Counted from the first letter of the stretch, positions 19,695 to 31,799 are shown. The stretch is DNA of 64,000 nt from Solea solea (GCF_958295425.1 NC_081142.1:19522530-19586529); one strand, 5' to 3'. A program made the numbers and translations. The notes: generated by a model not told the origin, from the sequence alone.

Positions 19695-20515
19695 CTCATA
19701 TTTGAGTGAGGACTTATCATAGACATAATGCCCTTAACCTAACTTTAACCATCACAACTAAGTGCCTAACCCTAACCCTTAACCCTTACTCTAACCTTAA
19801 AAACAGGTCCTGACCCTGACAAAGCCATTTACCTTTGTGGGGCCCAAACAAAATGTCCTCACAGAGATAGGTTTGTAATGTTTTTTGGACCCCACAAAGA
19901 TACAAATCTAATTTTACAAACACATACAACACACAAACTTGTTTTTATATCTTAGTGAGGACACATCATAGACATAATGCACTCCCTAGCTCCTTATCCT
20001 AAATGTAACCATGCCAACTACACTAAGTGCCTAACCCTTAACCCTAACCCCAAAACAAGGTTTTAACCATGAAAAAGCCCTTAAAGTTGTGGGGCCCAGA
20101 CAAAATGTCCCCACAAGGTCAAAATGTCCTTACAAAGATACAAATTCAACTACACAAGCACACACAAAAAAAGAACTTGTTTTTAAATTGGGGCCAGTTA
20201 TTTTGGTACAATTTCTGATGTAAACACAAAAAAATACATACCGTACTGTACTTAATTGAACCGTTCCACTCAATGGAAAGCTACACACACACTTGTTTGT
20301 ATGTCTTTGTGAGGACACATCATTGACATAATGCATTCTCTAGCTCCTTACCCTAACCTTAACCATCACAACTAAGTGCCTAAACTTCACCCTTACCTTA
20401 AAACCATGTCTTAACCCTGAAAAACCCCTTTAAAGTTGTGGGGTTTAGACAAAATGTCCCCACAAAGATAGGTTTTTAAGTTGTTGGACCTCACAAAGAC
20501 ATAAATACAAGTACA
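19695..20515. repeat. Three tandem copies of a ~220-bp terminal-inverted-repeat element
   Basis: Units at about 19695-19925, 19950-20165 and 20290-20515 share 'tgaggacacatcatagacat', 'aagtgcctaaccct', 'ttgtggggcccagacaaaat' and 'ccccacaaagatacaaat'. In the third unit the ends are inverted repeats: TGTATGTCTTTGTGAGG on the left, and CCTCACAAAGACATAAATAC on the right. The middle has CCTAACCCTAACCCTTAACC runs that resemble telomere repeats. Single copies are at 16767, 24715 and 39300. This is a teleost MITE-like family that I cannot name. Confidence 0.7.
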
Positions 20516-20689
20516 CAGCTGCAGCTACATTACACATGTAGACATATAAGATGTGTCACACTCTCTCCATCATACACCAATCGCTCTCTCCTGGCCACCG
20601 CTGGTTTTGTTTACAGGCCAATTTGAATGAGAATGAATCTCTGGGATGTTTCTAGAAAGCAGTCTAATCCGCACAGGCTGCTACGAGGC

Positions 20690-20830
20690 CCCGGCTCTTT
20701 GTTTGGGATTACTGCAGCTTAACGCTAGCTAACAATGAGGAGATGAGCGGCTCACCTCATCGCTGCTAATGAAGTGTGGAGAGTCATTTAGCCGCTAGCT
20801 AGCTGCTACCGAGCTGGGATGATACCTTCA
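20690..20830. promoter_or_regulatory. Possible regulatory element
   Basis: Unique-looking stretch with 'ctttgtttgggattactgca', repeated GCTAGCTA, 'gctgctaatgaagtgtgg' and 'agtcatttagccgc'. It is flanked by repeat sequence. Support is composition only. Confidence 0.3.
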
Positions 20831-20834
20831 CACA

Positions 20835-23190
20835 CGCCTGCACACACACACAGAGATATATACACAAGTGTGTGTGTATCCGTGCACATGTGAGGACACT
20901 GACTGATGACATTTATTTTTAAAGGAACTCACTGTGACACAATGACCCACTTAAACTCAACCACAAAATCAAACTATACAAATTGCAAATAAAAAAAATT
21001 ATTTGTTTGAAAATGCACTCTTTGTTTGCAATGATCGGAATTTTGTTTGATCTGACTCTTTTTCAGTTGCACTCGGTGATTTGATTTTTGCACATTTTTG
21101 CATTTTTTGCACAGGGGTTTTTGTTTGAGATTCAGACCATGGGCGGGCGACAGCTCAATAGACCGGAAGTAGTCACAGGCTTGGAGCTGCTATCAGTCTG
21201 GAACTCGTTCCCCAAGTTTTCCTCGTCGACATCCAACAAAATAATTGTTTTGTCAGAGGTCTAGACGGACAGTGACTCCAGGTCCGAGACTACTTCTGCA
21301 TTTTTCAATTCTCACCATTTAGAAAAAGCCGGTTTGATGTTTACTCGTGTGTGTGGCCCCTCGCTCATTTCCTTTTCCTAGCTTCCTCTGACAATGTTTT
21401 TCTCTGCTTCTTTTTCGCCGGTTCTGCCGCAATGAACGTCTAAAATAATGCTATTGCTGCCTTGAACTTATAGCCGGGGGAGTGTGTGTGTGTCGTGCCA
21501 TGAAGCAATTCGTGTTCCTCGCAAGACCTGAGACCAAACAAGGCCTCCTGATTCTGAGGACATAAGGCTATCTCCCTGCAACATGACATTTAACCATCAC
21601 AGTGACTCTGTTAGATTAGGGTGAAAAATCCTGCATATAGCATAACGGTGTGACCCAAACAAGCAAACAGACACACACACTGATGTCCGTGCTGACTACA
21701 TATAGTTTGTATGTGTATGGGGGTGAATATATAAGCCATGGTCACCAGGGTACGGAGCCACTGAGGCAACAGGAGAAGCAGGAAGATTTAAGCTTGGCAG
21801 AAGCACACACAGACAGCAGAGGTCCACACTGAGAGCATGCTGGCCGGTCTTCTGACAGAGTGACCGAGTCTGGCGTCTGATTACTGAGCAGAGGAGAGGA
21901 GAAGTTTTGATGTTTATCCAGGTCTGGAGATGATCATGGCAGCATCAAACCTCTGTGATGGATTTGGACGGTTAGCAAGGGAATGGACCTACTTTGGTCA
22001 CGTACCAGGACATTCCCCTGGCTTTACACACGCATTCACACACACATTGAATGAAGTGGGTCTCTTCCGCTATGCTAGGTAGCGCCGTGCTCCTGTTTTA
22101 GCTTGTTAGAATTAAGTGGTTTCTGGTTTACCTCTAGAATCACAGTTCAAAACAACGTTAGCTGGCGGTCTAGGTCAAGTCTTCCTGCCATCCATGAGCT
22201 TTAAATGATCCAGTTTTTAAACTGACAGACCACAAAGTCTGGTTTTCTAACATTTATACTTCTTTATTGTACCAGCATACTCTAATATTTCTGGTTGAAA
22301 GTTTATCTGAGTGATTATCTGACAATTATATGAGAAATTCAAATCGACAAACACGATAAATATGATTGTTTCCAACATCAAAATGCACTGAAACTTATTG
22401 TGTTTCCTCTCTTCTCATGTCAATTTACTTACACCGTTACAGTAAACATCTGGGTAATGATATGGACTGTTAATCTGAACTACACCTCATGATGTTTCAT
22501 AATCTTCCACTGTTAAATGCTAATCCCAGTTTCCAAGATTTCACATTTCTCTGACCAATGGCCTGGGAAAAAGGACAACACAACAAAACACTGGAGACTT
22601 TCACACACTTCACCTTTGCCTCCAGTCAACTGTAGGTCTGTTTACTGTCACAGTATGGCCTCATATTTACTGCAGGACATCAGCTTGAGAAACTAACACT
22701 CCCCACATGCGCGCAAATATTTGAGGTTTGCTCTGTTCCACCTTTTTCTTGTCTACTTAGCAGGTGGTGACAAGACAAGTTAAACAGGGAAAGAAATTCC
22801 ACCAAGAAGAATTCACCAAAGAGACTTTTAGCATTGGAAAAACAGACGTCTCTCCCATTAGAGATTAAGAATATTGAAAACGTTACAGCAGGCTTGTGAT
22901 AATAAACTGATAATGTTTATCAAGAAACCGGGTTTATTTCTTTAATAGCTCTTTTTACTTGTATTATGTGATGCAAATCAAAAGGCGAGCAATTATTGGC
23001 CTGATGGACCAATTTGACAATACCGTCTAAGAGTTTCCAGTCACAGAGAACGGCAAACTTAAAAGTATTTTTTCCATGTTCAGTTCTGACTGACAGGACT
23101 GACAATAAAAAACAAACCCTGTGGCCCAAGACCATAAAAACTTGCTTTTTGAATAATAAAAACCCATAGATATGACGGGAGCAGACCTAA
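20835..23190. other. Non-coding spacer, mixed repeat relics
   Basis: No gene is seen. 21100-21330 ('gaccatgggcgggcgacagc', 'agaccggaagtagtcacagg') looks like a degraded teleost repeat. 22000-23190 is AT-rich and unremarkable. The frames at 21650-21832 and 22920-23135 have no recognisable domain. Confidence 0.45.
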
Positions 23191-23197
23191 AATACAT

Positions 23198-23350
23198 TTA
23201 TAAATAAAGATTAGCCAGTGTTTCCTGTTGTAAAAGGCAATGGTAAGTGTGTGCTTTAAAGTTCGTAATGAACCTTAGTGCACCGTGGTAAACAGAGTCG
23301 AGTATGGACAGACTATGCGTTGCAGCATGCAGCATGCAGCAGGCAACAAG
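23198..23350 (-). pseudogene. Probable LINE reverse-transcriptase fragment
   Basis: The minus-strand frame contains LSILDSVYHGALRFITNFKA followed by HTYHCLLQQETLANLYL. It resembles the 'LDSVYHxALRFIT...THHCxLY' segment of fish non-LTR retrotransposon ORF2. It has no intact domain and is flanked by unrelated sequence. Confidence 0.5.
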
Positions 23351-23671
23351 TCTCCACCTTCTTTTAGGCTGAAAAGAAAAACAAGACTTAATTCTAAAAT
23401 AAATACCCAGCTTCAATTTTAGCTTTAATTATGAAGGAATGGAAAACGGATAGAGTCGAGTTGAGATAGAGCCGAGTGCTAGTGCTAGAACAGTATGATG
23501 AAGAAGTGTCATAACAGAGCTCATATTATAAAGATCTCAAGGTTCTGGCCAGTCCTCAGGTGCATGGATGGCACAAAGTCAGATTTTTATTTAATGGCCT
23601 CAGGGACGTCTGTAAAATACAAAATTCCAACACATAGGAATATTTGCTTTGTCTGAAACACTATCTACCAA

Positions 23672-23711
<40 letters not shown>

Positions 23712-24714
23712 TACTACAGTGTATTTAGTGAGCCAATACAGAAAGTCTAACAGTCCCAATCACAGAGTCAACAAAGCTGCGAAGTGAAGAAGTCATAAAA
23801 GTTCAGTGTTTATCTTCAGGCTGAGAAATCTGGCACCTCACTGATAATGTGTGTGTGTGTGTGTTTCAGGACAGCCGCAAACACTGTGGTCAGAGCACGC
23901 CGTGACTTCACACCCACACCCACCCACCCACACACACACATTGATGTTTACATCCTATTTAAACAACACCTGTCGAATTTCACAACCAGCTCATAAAGGA
24001 CACAGAAACACAGTGAGATCCATGAGAAAATAAATCAAAGCTGTTTGACTCCCTGTGTATGTTTAGTGTGTGTTTAGCGTGTGTTTAGTGTGTGTGTGTT
24101 TGTGTGTGTTTGTGTGCACAATTCACCAGTGGATACGCAGCCTACAGTGTTATACCGAAATATGTTCATACTTATGTTGACTTGTATTATCCCATGGCTG
24201 CATTCCACTGATTATGTATGGGCGTGAAAGTGTGTGTGTGTGCGTGTGTGTCTCCAAGCTGTCATGTTTTAGCCTCCTACGGTTAACATCTGCTGCATTT
24301 AGCGCTGCCATGTCACTCTGTGATACACACGCCGTCTAATAGAATCAAATGATCACACGCTGCCACGGTTTGTCATGTAACACACACACACGGACGTGCG
24401 CGCACACACACACACACACACAAGCTCATTATTCTGTCAGCCAGTGTACCACTGAAACCTGTCAAGAACAAACAGTAGACAAATTATGAAACATTAAAGC
24501 ACATAACAGCTCATTCTTTTTAACTCACTGTGTAATTTAACATGTTTACATATTCTCTTCCCATTTAAAGTGAGACTGATATTAATGCCTGTTAAGTAGA
24601 ATTACACGCTGTGTGACATCTGCTGCTGTATACAAATGTGTGTTTTTCACTTCAGTTTAGTGTGTGTGATGTGTCCTCACTAAGAACAAGTAAAAAACAA
24701 GTTTGTGTGTGTGT
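23351..24714. other. Non-coding spacer with CA/TG tracts
   Basis: A pure AC tract of 34 bases lies at 23676-23709. TG-rich 'tgtttagtg' minisatellite-like sequence lies at about 24060-24118, and CA tracts at about 24381-24421. No gene is seen. Confidence 0.5.
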
Positions 24715-24845
24715 ACTAGGTAAAAATCTATCCTTGTATAGGGCCTTTTCAGGGGTAAGATGTGGATTTAGGGTAAGGGTGAAGGTTAGGCACTGGTTAA
24801 AGTTAAGGAAAGGGTTGTCTATGTCTATGATATGTCCTAAGATAT
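24715..24845. repeat. Single copy of the 220-bp repeat, reverse orientation
   Basis: 'tatagggccttttcaggggt', 'ggatttagggtaagggtgaa', 'ggttaggcactggtt' and 'gtctatgatatgtcctaaga' are the reverse of the 19695-20515 units. Confidence 0.55.
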
Positions 24846-24847
24846 GA

Positions 24848-25270
24848 AAACAACTTCATTTCCAATGAACTGGTCAAGTTTAGCGCTAAGCTTTGGATGG
24901 TGGTTTGGTTCAGGTTAGGATTAGGCATTAACTAGTTATAGTTAAGGTTATAGTTAAGTTATAGTTAAGGGATAATGCATTGGTTGGGCTGTCCAAATAA
25001 ATGGATGTCAATGAGAGTCCTTCAAAGGATAGCTACAAAAGAACCTGCGTGTGTGCATGTACTTAAACACTGACTGTAAGACCAAACCCTGGTCCTAATG
25101 AGGCAGAACCTCATTTCCGAGGAACTGGTCATGTTTTCGATGATTTGTGGCTTTTGTGGAATTATGATTAGGTTAAGGTTAGGGTTAGGCATTAACTAGT
25201 TATAGTTAGTTATAGTTAAGGGATACTGCTTTGGTTTGGCTGTCCAAATAAATGGATGCTCATGAAAGTC
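24848..25270. repeat. Two tandem copies of a 'cagaacctcatttc' dispersed repeat
   Basis: Copies at about 24848-25035 and 25085-25275 share 'aacctcatttccgaggaact', 'ttaggcattaactagttata', 'tggctgtccaaataaatgga' and 'agtccttcaaa'. A further copy lies at 39090-39255. The internal GTTAAGG/GGTTAGG runs are degenerate. Confidence 0.65.
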
Positions 25271-25734
25271 CTTCAAACCTGAGTGTCTGTGTTTGCTATC
25301 TGTTTCACTGCAATGAATCTTTATTTTTTTCCAACCTGATCACTCATGTTCATACACTCATCAAAGCTCCACAGTAAAGACATATTTTGACTAAAACTGC
25401 CTGGAAACTTAAAGTATCTAACAATCGTTCTGCTTCTCTCGCTCTCTCTCTCTCTCTCTCTGAAAAACACACACACACGAAAATCCAATCTTATAAGCTT
25501 TACACCTATTAGCGTTGATGTGGAAAAGTAGATCATCATCAGCACCAATACCAAATATTTCTGGGCTTCCGAACCCAAACAAAGACAGCATCTGCTGCCA
25601 CGCCAAACTCTCTCTCCCTCTGTGTGTGTGTGTGTGTGTCCTTCACTAATGTATAAGAAAAGCAGTGGGGACAGTGTTGTTAATGTGTGGACATGGACAA
25701 AAAGCCTGGGCCTCACACACACACACTCACACAG
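25271..25734. other. Non-coding spacer with CT, CA and TG tracts
   Basis: CT repeat at about 25437-25461, CA at 25469-25478, TG at 25621-25640 and CA at 25716-25732. The frames here are translations of these. Confidence 0.6.
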
Positions 25735-25905
25735 TCGCACCTCCTCCCCCGCTCTTCTATTGATGGCTCCTCAAAATCAATAAAAAATGATCTTGGAGTC
25801 CATCCACCATTTGGCTGCATCATCTTGGAAGTGCCGTCTTTTGAATATAGCGGCCGTACTGTACAATGGACTAGCTGAGCGCGTGTAATTTGCCATTGAT
25901 TTCCC
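25735..25905. promoter_or_regulatory. Candidate conserved enhancer about 20 kb upstream of sox2
   Basis: About 165 bp of dense, non-repetitive sequence between CA and C-rich flanks. It has a SOX site TACAATG (25863-25869) and CATTGAT (25894-25900), plus 'aaaatcaataaaaaatgatc' and 'gtgtaatttgcc'. It stands out sharply from the surrounding microsatellites. Confidence 0.45.
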
Positions 25906-26193
25906 CCTCCTCCCCCTCCCGCCTCCCTCTCTCTTCCCAACTCCTTAGCCTCTAGTCAGTGCACACGGCACAAAAAAAAACTAACTTCATCACACGCCCT
26001 GTTAATGCACACGCACAATAACCCTCTTTTCTCCTGCCCTCTGGTAATTTCACTCTTTCTTTATCTTGTTTGCTTTCTCTCTCTCCCTCTCTTCCCTCCT
26101 TTATCTCCATCGTCCTGGCTCTGCTCTGGCCCCATTCCTGAAATCTCTTCACAGGTCACTGTCCTTTCACTGTGGTAATGGACGACCTGTGCA

Positions 26194-26198
<5 letters not shown>

Positions 26199-26224
<26 letters not shown>
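26199..26224. repeat. (TG)13 microsatellite
   Basis: Pure TG dinucleotide run. Confidence 0.9.
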
Positions 26225-27823
26225 CGTTTTTCACCCCGTCTCTGTACGTCTTATTTTTCTGAAGTGAATATCGCACATATTGATGTTGTCACTGCCATTT
26301 CTTGAGTACTTCTTGTTTTATTTTATATATTACTATTATTATTTTCTAATTCAATCCTTTACAGCAGCTCATCTTGTGAGCTCATTTTGCATTAGTGGAA
26401 AAAAATCGGGAAAAATTGCAAGCTGAGAAGTTGCACGTCAAAGCACGAGTGAAATCACCGTTGTTTTAAATATGTTTCATACTGTTCAAATTTAAAACTG
26501 AACACACTCTCGTCAGCCACGCTATTTCTGACCAAAATCACACCCCCAGAACGCAGACTGCGTTGTGATTGGCCAGCCAACGAGAGCTTTCCCACTGTCC
26601 TGTGACTGGCCAGTTACCTGGAAGTGACGTAATTAGCACGTCAGCTCTCAGATACGCAGCTCCCCCTCTGGCACGGTGGATGCTCTGCATCTCAGCAGCT
26701 ACAACGAGAGTAGTTCTTCTTCTTCTGCGGTTGAATGTACGCAACCGGATGTGCCCGGACTAGTGCCCGCACCAGGAGAGGAGTGGTGAGGTTTACTGAT
26801 GACATCATCAGCAAATGGAAGTGCCTTACCGCTTTGTAGAGCCCAGGAAAACAATAAAACTCTCAGCAGTGGCTGAACTGTTTGTTCTGAGACTTTAGGG
26901 TTTCATAAACCAGGTAATGACGCAGATACACACACAAAAGCGGCGTTAATTGGAGCTTCCGGTCTATGTCGCCTTTAAAATAAGCATAAGTCCAGACGGA
27001 CATTTTGAGGCATCATTTCTTACAACAGAAAACAAAATAATAATAAACTTGGTTGTTGGCTCCAGTCTAGAAACGCAGAGGTGGCTTTCACATTTTGGAA
27101 AATCGTTTAGCATCGCAAATGTTTTTTGATCGTGCCACCCGGGCTTAACCATTTTCTTTTTTTTGTTCCCACGTTCTTGTCGCAGTGACGACGATGATGC
27201 CTTCCGCTTACGGCAATGACCTTTTGAGTGATGAAACATCTATTTACAGTCAGTAAAGGCACGTCGCCTTAACTCCGGGATGGTGCAAGATAATCCCTCT
27301 CTATGAGATTAGAACGCTGTTTGCTGTTTTTTTTTTTCCATACTCGATGATGACATTGGGGAAGGAAGGGAGGAACTTTTGATTTTGTTCAGGAGAGATC
27401 CAGATCTTACAAGCACCATAGATGCTGCATATTGATACAGCGATTTTCAGCTCTGACCCGAATCTGAAGCGTTCACATGTGCGTCCCACACACAGTCAGC
27501 GAGTCTTTGAGTGTTGTTTGTCGAGTCTGATACTCAGCTGCTCTAAGCCTATTACTGTATTCTTTCTCTGCTGTTCACACACACACACACACATGCAAAC
27601 ATCGGTCCTATCTGTAAGTCCTTATTCAATAAGACAAGCACATATCCTCTAGCCATATCACACATCAGTCTCCCTCTAAACACACTGTCTGCCTCACAGC
27701 GACACACACACACACACACACGCACAAAATATCTCAGTCCTTTTTCCTGAGTGGTGTTGTCGTCCCTGTTTGTTGAGAGTATCATTTACAGCCAATGTGT
27801 TTGAAGAAAGACACCTCTCCCGT

Positions 27824-27824
<1 letters not shown>

Positions 27825-27896
<72 letters not shown>
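27825..27896. repeat. (GT)36, the longest pure dinucleotide tract in the window
   Basis: Seventy-two uninterrupted bases of GT. It should be highly polymorphic. Confidence 0.95.
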
Positions 27897-27897
<1 letters not shown>

Positions 27898-28734
27898 TTT
27901 AGAGTGGGGCTTTGCTGCTCCTGACACCGTTATCAGCTCTAGTCGAATGTATTTCTTATCAAGGTGGAGGTGTGGAGGGAGCTAAGGGGAGCGGCGGGGA
28001 GGGTTACCGACGACCGACAATACAAGCTTATCAAACGTCCTCAGCCGTGATTCGGCCTGTCACTCAAGAACACGCATGCATGCACGCACACACACACTCG
28101 CAGATACGGAATCGCACACACACAGCAGACACCTTTTGATTGATAGATGGCTTTCCCCAACAAACGGAAAGCTCGGATCAACATCCTCGTGGCCCCGCTC
28201 TACCTTACACGCACTCATGTTGTGGCATATCCCATGTATGGATGTGTGTGTGTATGTGTGAGTGTATAAGAGAGAGAGAGAGACAGAACATTCCATAGTA
28301 ACAAAGGTGGGATTAGGGATGCATTAGTTGGCTGTAGAGCGAGAGGCCTGTCAATAACAGCAGCCAGAATAAACCCTGAAACCTCGATAAGAAGACAAAA
28401 GCCGAGTCCAGATAGCAGCGAGCTGAGAGCGACGGAGAGAGAGAGAGAGAGAGAGCAATCAATAGAGGAAGAGAGGAAGGCTGAGGGAGAAATGGATAGA
28501 TGGAGAAGGAGAGAGGATCAATATCAAGAGAGACAGGTGGAGAGAAAGTTTTCACAGGGTCGGATGAGGATGCGAGGACAGATGTGTAGAGGTTGGATGT
28601 AGAAAGGTTCAGTATCGCGTCACATTAAGACACTTTCACACTCAAATAAGTGGATATACTGTATGTGGGTTTTCTGAACCCGGATGAACACCATTCCCAC
28701 TGCCACAGTAGCTATTCTGACATGTCCTGTCAAG

Positions 28735-28905
28735 TTTCTATTCGGACTTCTTCCCTCCGGCAGGCGTTACAGAACACTGTACACCAAAACATCCAGACAT
28801 AAGAACAGATTTTTTCCCCCAGGCCATCACTGATGAACACTTGATCAGTCACCCAGTGTCATTAACCCCCACTTGGCCAATAAAGGTGATTCTGATTCTG
28901 ATGTC
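28735..28905 (+). mobile_element. 3' end of a non-LTR retrotransposon with GATTCT tail
   Basis: The plus-strand frame reads LLPSGRRYRTLYTKTSRHKN then RFFP. This is the conserved C-terminal motif of a teleost LINE ORF, followed by a short 3' UTR ('ccaataaaggtgattctgat') and the start of a GATTCT repeat tail. It is 5'-truncated. Confidence 0.7.
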
Positions 28906-28929
28906 CTGTGAGTTTTTTCACCCCCGCAT

Positions 28930-30045
28930 CAAACGATTCAAGATTCAAGATTCAAGAATTTTTTATTGTCATTATGAGGAGATAATGACATTTTTGCAGA
29001 GACTAACAACAAGTTAACAACAATAACAACACCATGGTGATTTCTAACAATGTTGTTGTTTTGAAGGCCTGAACCATTCGGGTTAAATAATTAATTGTGA
29101 CTTTTCTGATCGATAACGCAATTGTGCGATGTTTTGAAGTCAAACTTTTAGTTTTAGTATGTATTTTAACGCAAGGATGACAACTCCAAAAACAGAAGTG
29201 ACAGCGCAAAATTAAAAATGATTCCGATAAGATATGATAAAGTATAAACCGTGGATCAGATGTGCGCCGTAACTTAACTGCAGAATTGAATTGTTCGGCC
29301 CTACTATTTTACATCATATACTTTGGTTCTTCTTCTTTCAATCGCTCTTTCAAATGATGAAATTAAACATAATGAGCTCTGCTTCCCCCACATTGTAGTA
29401 AGTAGGTTTCAATTGGTATTTATTTACATGATAACAGCCAGAAGATGAACGCATATTATGACGTTGCATCAAAGGGGACACACGGATTTGCATTATGGCC
29501 AATACAGTTAAGGATGAAGAAGAAATTTAGCCCTTTCATCCAGGTCTTGCGTCGCCCCCTGATGACGACTGAAGCCAAAGCCAATAAAAACCCTGGTGTC
29601 TTGTAGAGTCATGAAAAAAAACTGGTCAAAAATGATATTTTCCGCCACTGGGAATCAGGTATAACTTAAGTCAGGAATTTTCCATTAATAAAACTCATAA
29701 TTTATTTCATAAATAATAAGTAGCTGTGGTTTAACTCAAACTAAGGGGCTGTTACATCATCTGTATGAGAAGCGACATGACGAGAGTCTGTTCTCTGGCC
29801 GCACGCGTGCCTTCACTTCACCAGAACATAAAACATAGAGCTGCATGGCTGCAGAAAGATCAATAGATCTTCTTATTCAGCATCAGGCCAATCTCAACCT
29901 CCGCAGTCTGGACTGGTCGAGGTCTTGACTTTGCAAAGTGTGTGACCAGCTCCTTGGTTTTTGAAGTTTTTGAGCTGCTGTGATTGTGGTAAACATTCCA
30001 TCGTTCCATCCTCCGACTCAATAAATCCTCCGAAGCAAAGTTCAC
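28930..30045 (-). mobile_element. Probable LINE fragment in the opposite direction
   Basis: The left end ('aacgattcaagattcaagat', then 'ttttttattgtcattat') reads on the minus strand as a 3' UTR ending in GAATCTT repeats. At the right, a minus-strand frame (29860-30045) contains SKTSKTKELVTHFAKSRPRP. This is similar to the 'SKTKELVVDFRK' segment of LINE reverse transcriptases. The middle (29050-29850) is diverged and may be unrelated. Together the pieces suggest one decayed element. Confidence 0.4.
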
Positions 30046-31055
30046 ATAGTTTCTGAATCTAAATTCTTATGAATACCACGCTGACCTGTAGTTACCTCAT
30101 ATGATTCATGCTAAAATAGACAAAAACACGTCAGAAAGGAGCTGAATGTTGTGAAATAGCAGACGAGGGGGACATTTCTGGAAGAGCCTCAGCTCTCCAT
30201 TAACAGACGTCGTCCAAGGACAGCGCAGACAAAACAGCCTTCACTGTCTCACAGATACAGAATTTATTGTTTGTGCCCAAGACTCAGTGAAACTAAAGAG
30301 GAGCCGAGAGTTTCAAACAATAACTGTAGGTAACTGTAGGTCAGAAAATCTTCACAATAATCATACTGAGACGTAAAAATATGCTGTAAGATTAAAAATG
30401 AGACTACCAATCATGCAATCACCGATACTGAGATTAGGGTTAATATTAATAAAGCTAATATTCATGTGCTTCGTCAAGGAAAACATGATGATGATTGAAA
30501 TACCACCATATGTTGTGTTTGTACTGTACGAATAAAGTTGAGTCCAGTTTGTAAGGATTCATGGGAGCAGGTTGTTGAGGATTTGATAAAAACAAACGCA
30601 GCTCTCCAACAGCTCTGTACAAATCTACACTTCAGTGTGACAATTATTGTCATTTTGATTTTTTTTCAGTAATATCACAGGACGCAAATGCACTTTTTGG
30701 AAAGAGCGCCAGACACAAGTTTAATTAAAGTCCATTGATTGGTGTTTAAGAAACTATGTCAACTGTGCAGTACTTACATAAAACTATAAAGTATATAGGC
30801 ATGGGATATATATATATAAATATGCTTTAAAATATATTTTTATCCATGGTCGTCTGGCATCAGTTCATGTTTGTGCACATCTTCTAAAAAAAAACCTTCA
30901 TCAACTCACTTACCACTGTTTTGTTAGGTAAAAAGATTACTTGTGTTCCTTGAAAATGTTGCTAAGGATGTTTTTGTGTGTGTGTGGAGTGCCTGGAATA
31001 AGTGGAAAGATGCAGATTCTCCCTTATATGGCACTTCATAATTAAATGACTGGGC
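30046..31055. other. Unique AT-rich spacer, no gene seen
   Basis: No long frame, no simple repeat beyond a TATA run at about 30807-30820 and a TG tract at 30975-30985. Confidence 0.45.
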
Positions 31056-31059
31056 CTGT

Positions 31060-31460
31060 ACGCTGGCAAGATGGAGAGAGAATTTTTCAAATCACCCACG
31101 CAACATTTTGTCAATTATTCCAGTAATGGAAATTCAACACACTCCAAAGTTATTGTGAGTGCTGTGTATGCCATCACACCATGTTGCGTATTGTCTAACT
31201 TCAGGTCACGGCTGAGTGAAGTTTGATGGTAAAGGAGCTAAAGAACTCGCCTGTTTCTTCTATTTATCCTCCTGCCAAAGACGTGCCATCTTACACTGGT
31301 GGTCGTAAAGTGGCGGCTTCTTAGTCACAACAAATCCGACGGAGACTTGAACCAATGATGGACAGCAGCGGCTGGGGGAGGGGCTTGTAATTGTTTCCGC
31401 TGGCTCTCATTAATTAATTTCCCTCCTTTATTTACACTGGCAACGCCACATAGGTCTGGG
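31060..31460. promoter_or_regulatory. Candidate enhancer block A about 25 kb upstream of sox2
   Basis: Repeat-free sequence with 'acgctggcaagatgg', 'attattccagtaatggaaat', 'tctcattaattaatttccct' (31406-31425), 'tttacactggcaacgccaca' and 'ggtctgggaggtataggcaa'. The composition and TAAT density resemble conserved enhancers. Confidence 0.4.
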
Positions 31461-31499
31461 AGGTATAGGCAACTATACAGAGGGAGATACATGAATACA

Positions 31500-31760
31500 G
31501 AGAGAGCATCCTGTTCCCATCAGTGCGGCAGCGAGCAGCTAGCTGTCACACAAAGACACAATGAGGCCCGGCAACAAACAGCCACTTAAAAAACAGCCTG
31601 GCAACAGAGAGCAAATTCAATTAGAGAAGTAATTAGTAGATACAGGGCCAGGCAGCAGGCTGCAGTGACGCCACAACACAGGAATTAATAGGCGCGGATA
31701 GGAGGAGGACGCTGTCATAATTAAGAGGCAATCACCTATGTCAATGAACACCTAAAAAAT
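31500..31760. promoter_or_regulatory. Candidate enhancer block B
   Basis: Dense unique sequence with 'aattcaattagagaagtaat' (31615-31634), 'tagtagatacagggcc', 'ggaattaataggcgcg', 'gtcataattaagaggcaatc' and repeated 'cctggcaaca' or 'cccggcaaca' motifs (31567, 31599). It is followed by a poly-A/CA tract at 31770-31790. Confidence 0.45.
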
Positions 31761-31799
31761 AAAAAAGGAAAAAAAAAAAACACACACACAGCCCCCCAA

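Larger units (their letters stand above)
25906..28730. other. Non-coding spacer, repeat-rich
   Basis: No gene is seen. Purine/pyrimidine-rich tracts lie at 25905-26110. 26540-26985 ('gtgattggccagccaacgag', 'ggaagtgacgtaattagca', ending 'cttccggtctatgtcgcc') looks like a GC-richer teleost DNA-element relic. TG/CA tracts at 27700-27900 and 28208-28265 are tagged or obvious. 28020-28200 is unique but unclear. Confidence 0.45.

Noticed and set aside
19765..19800. CCCTAA runs suggesting an interstitial telomere
   Set aside because: The runs are short, degenerate and recur as the core of a dispersed 220-bp element, so they belong to that repeat.
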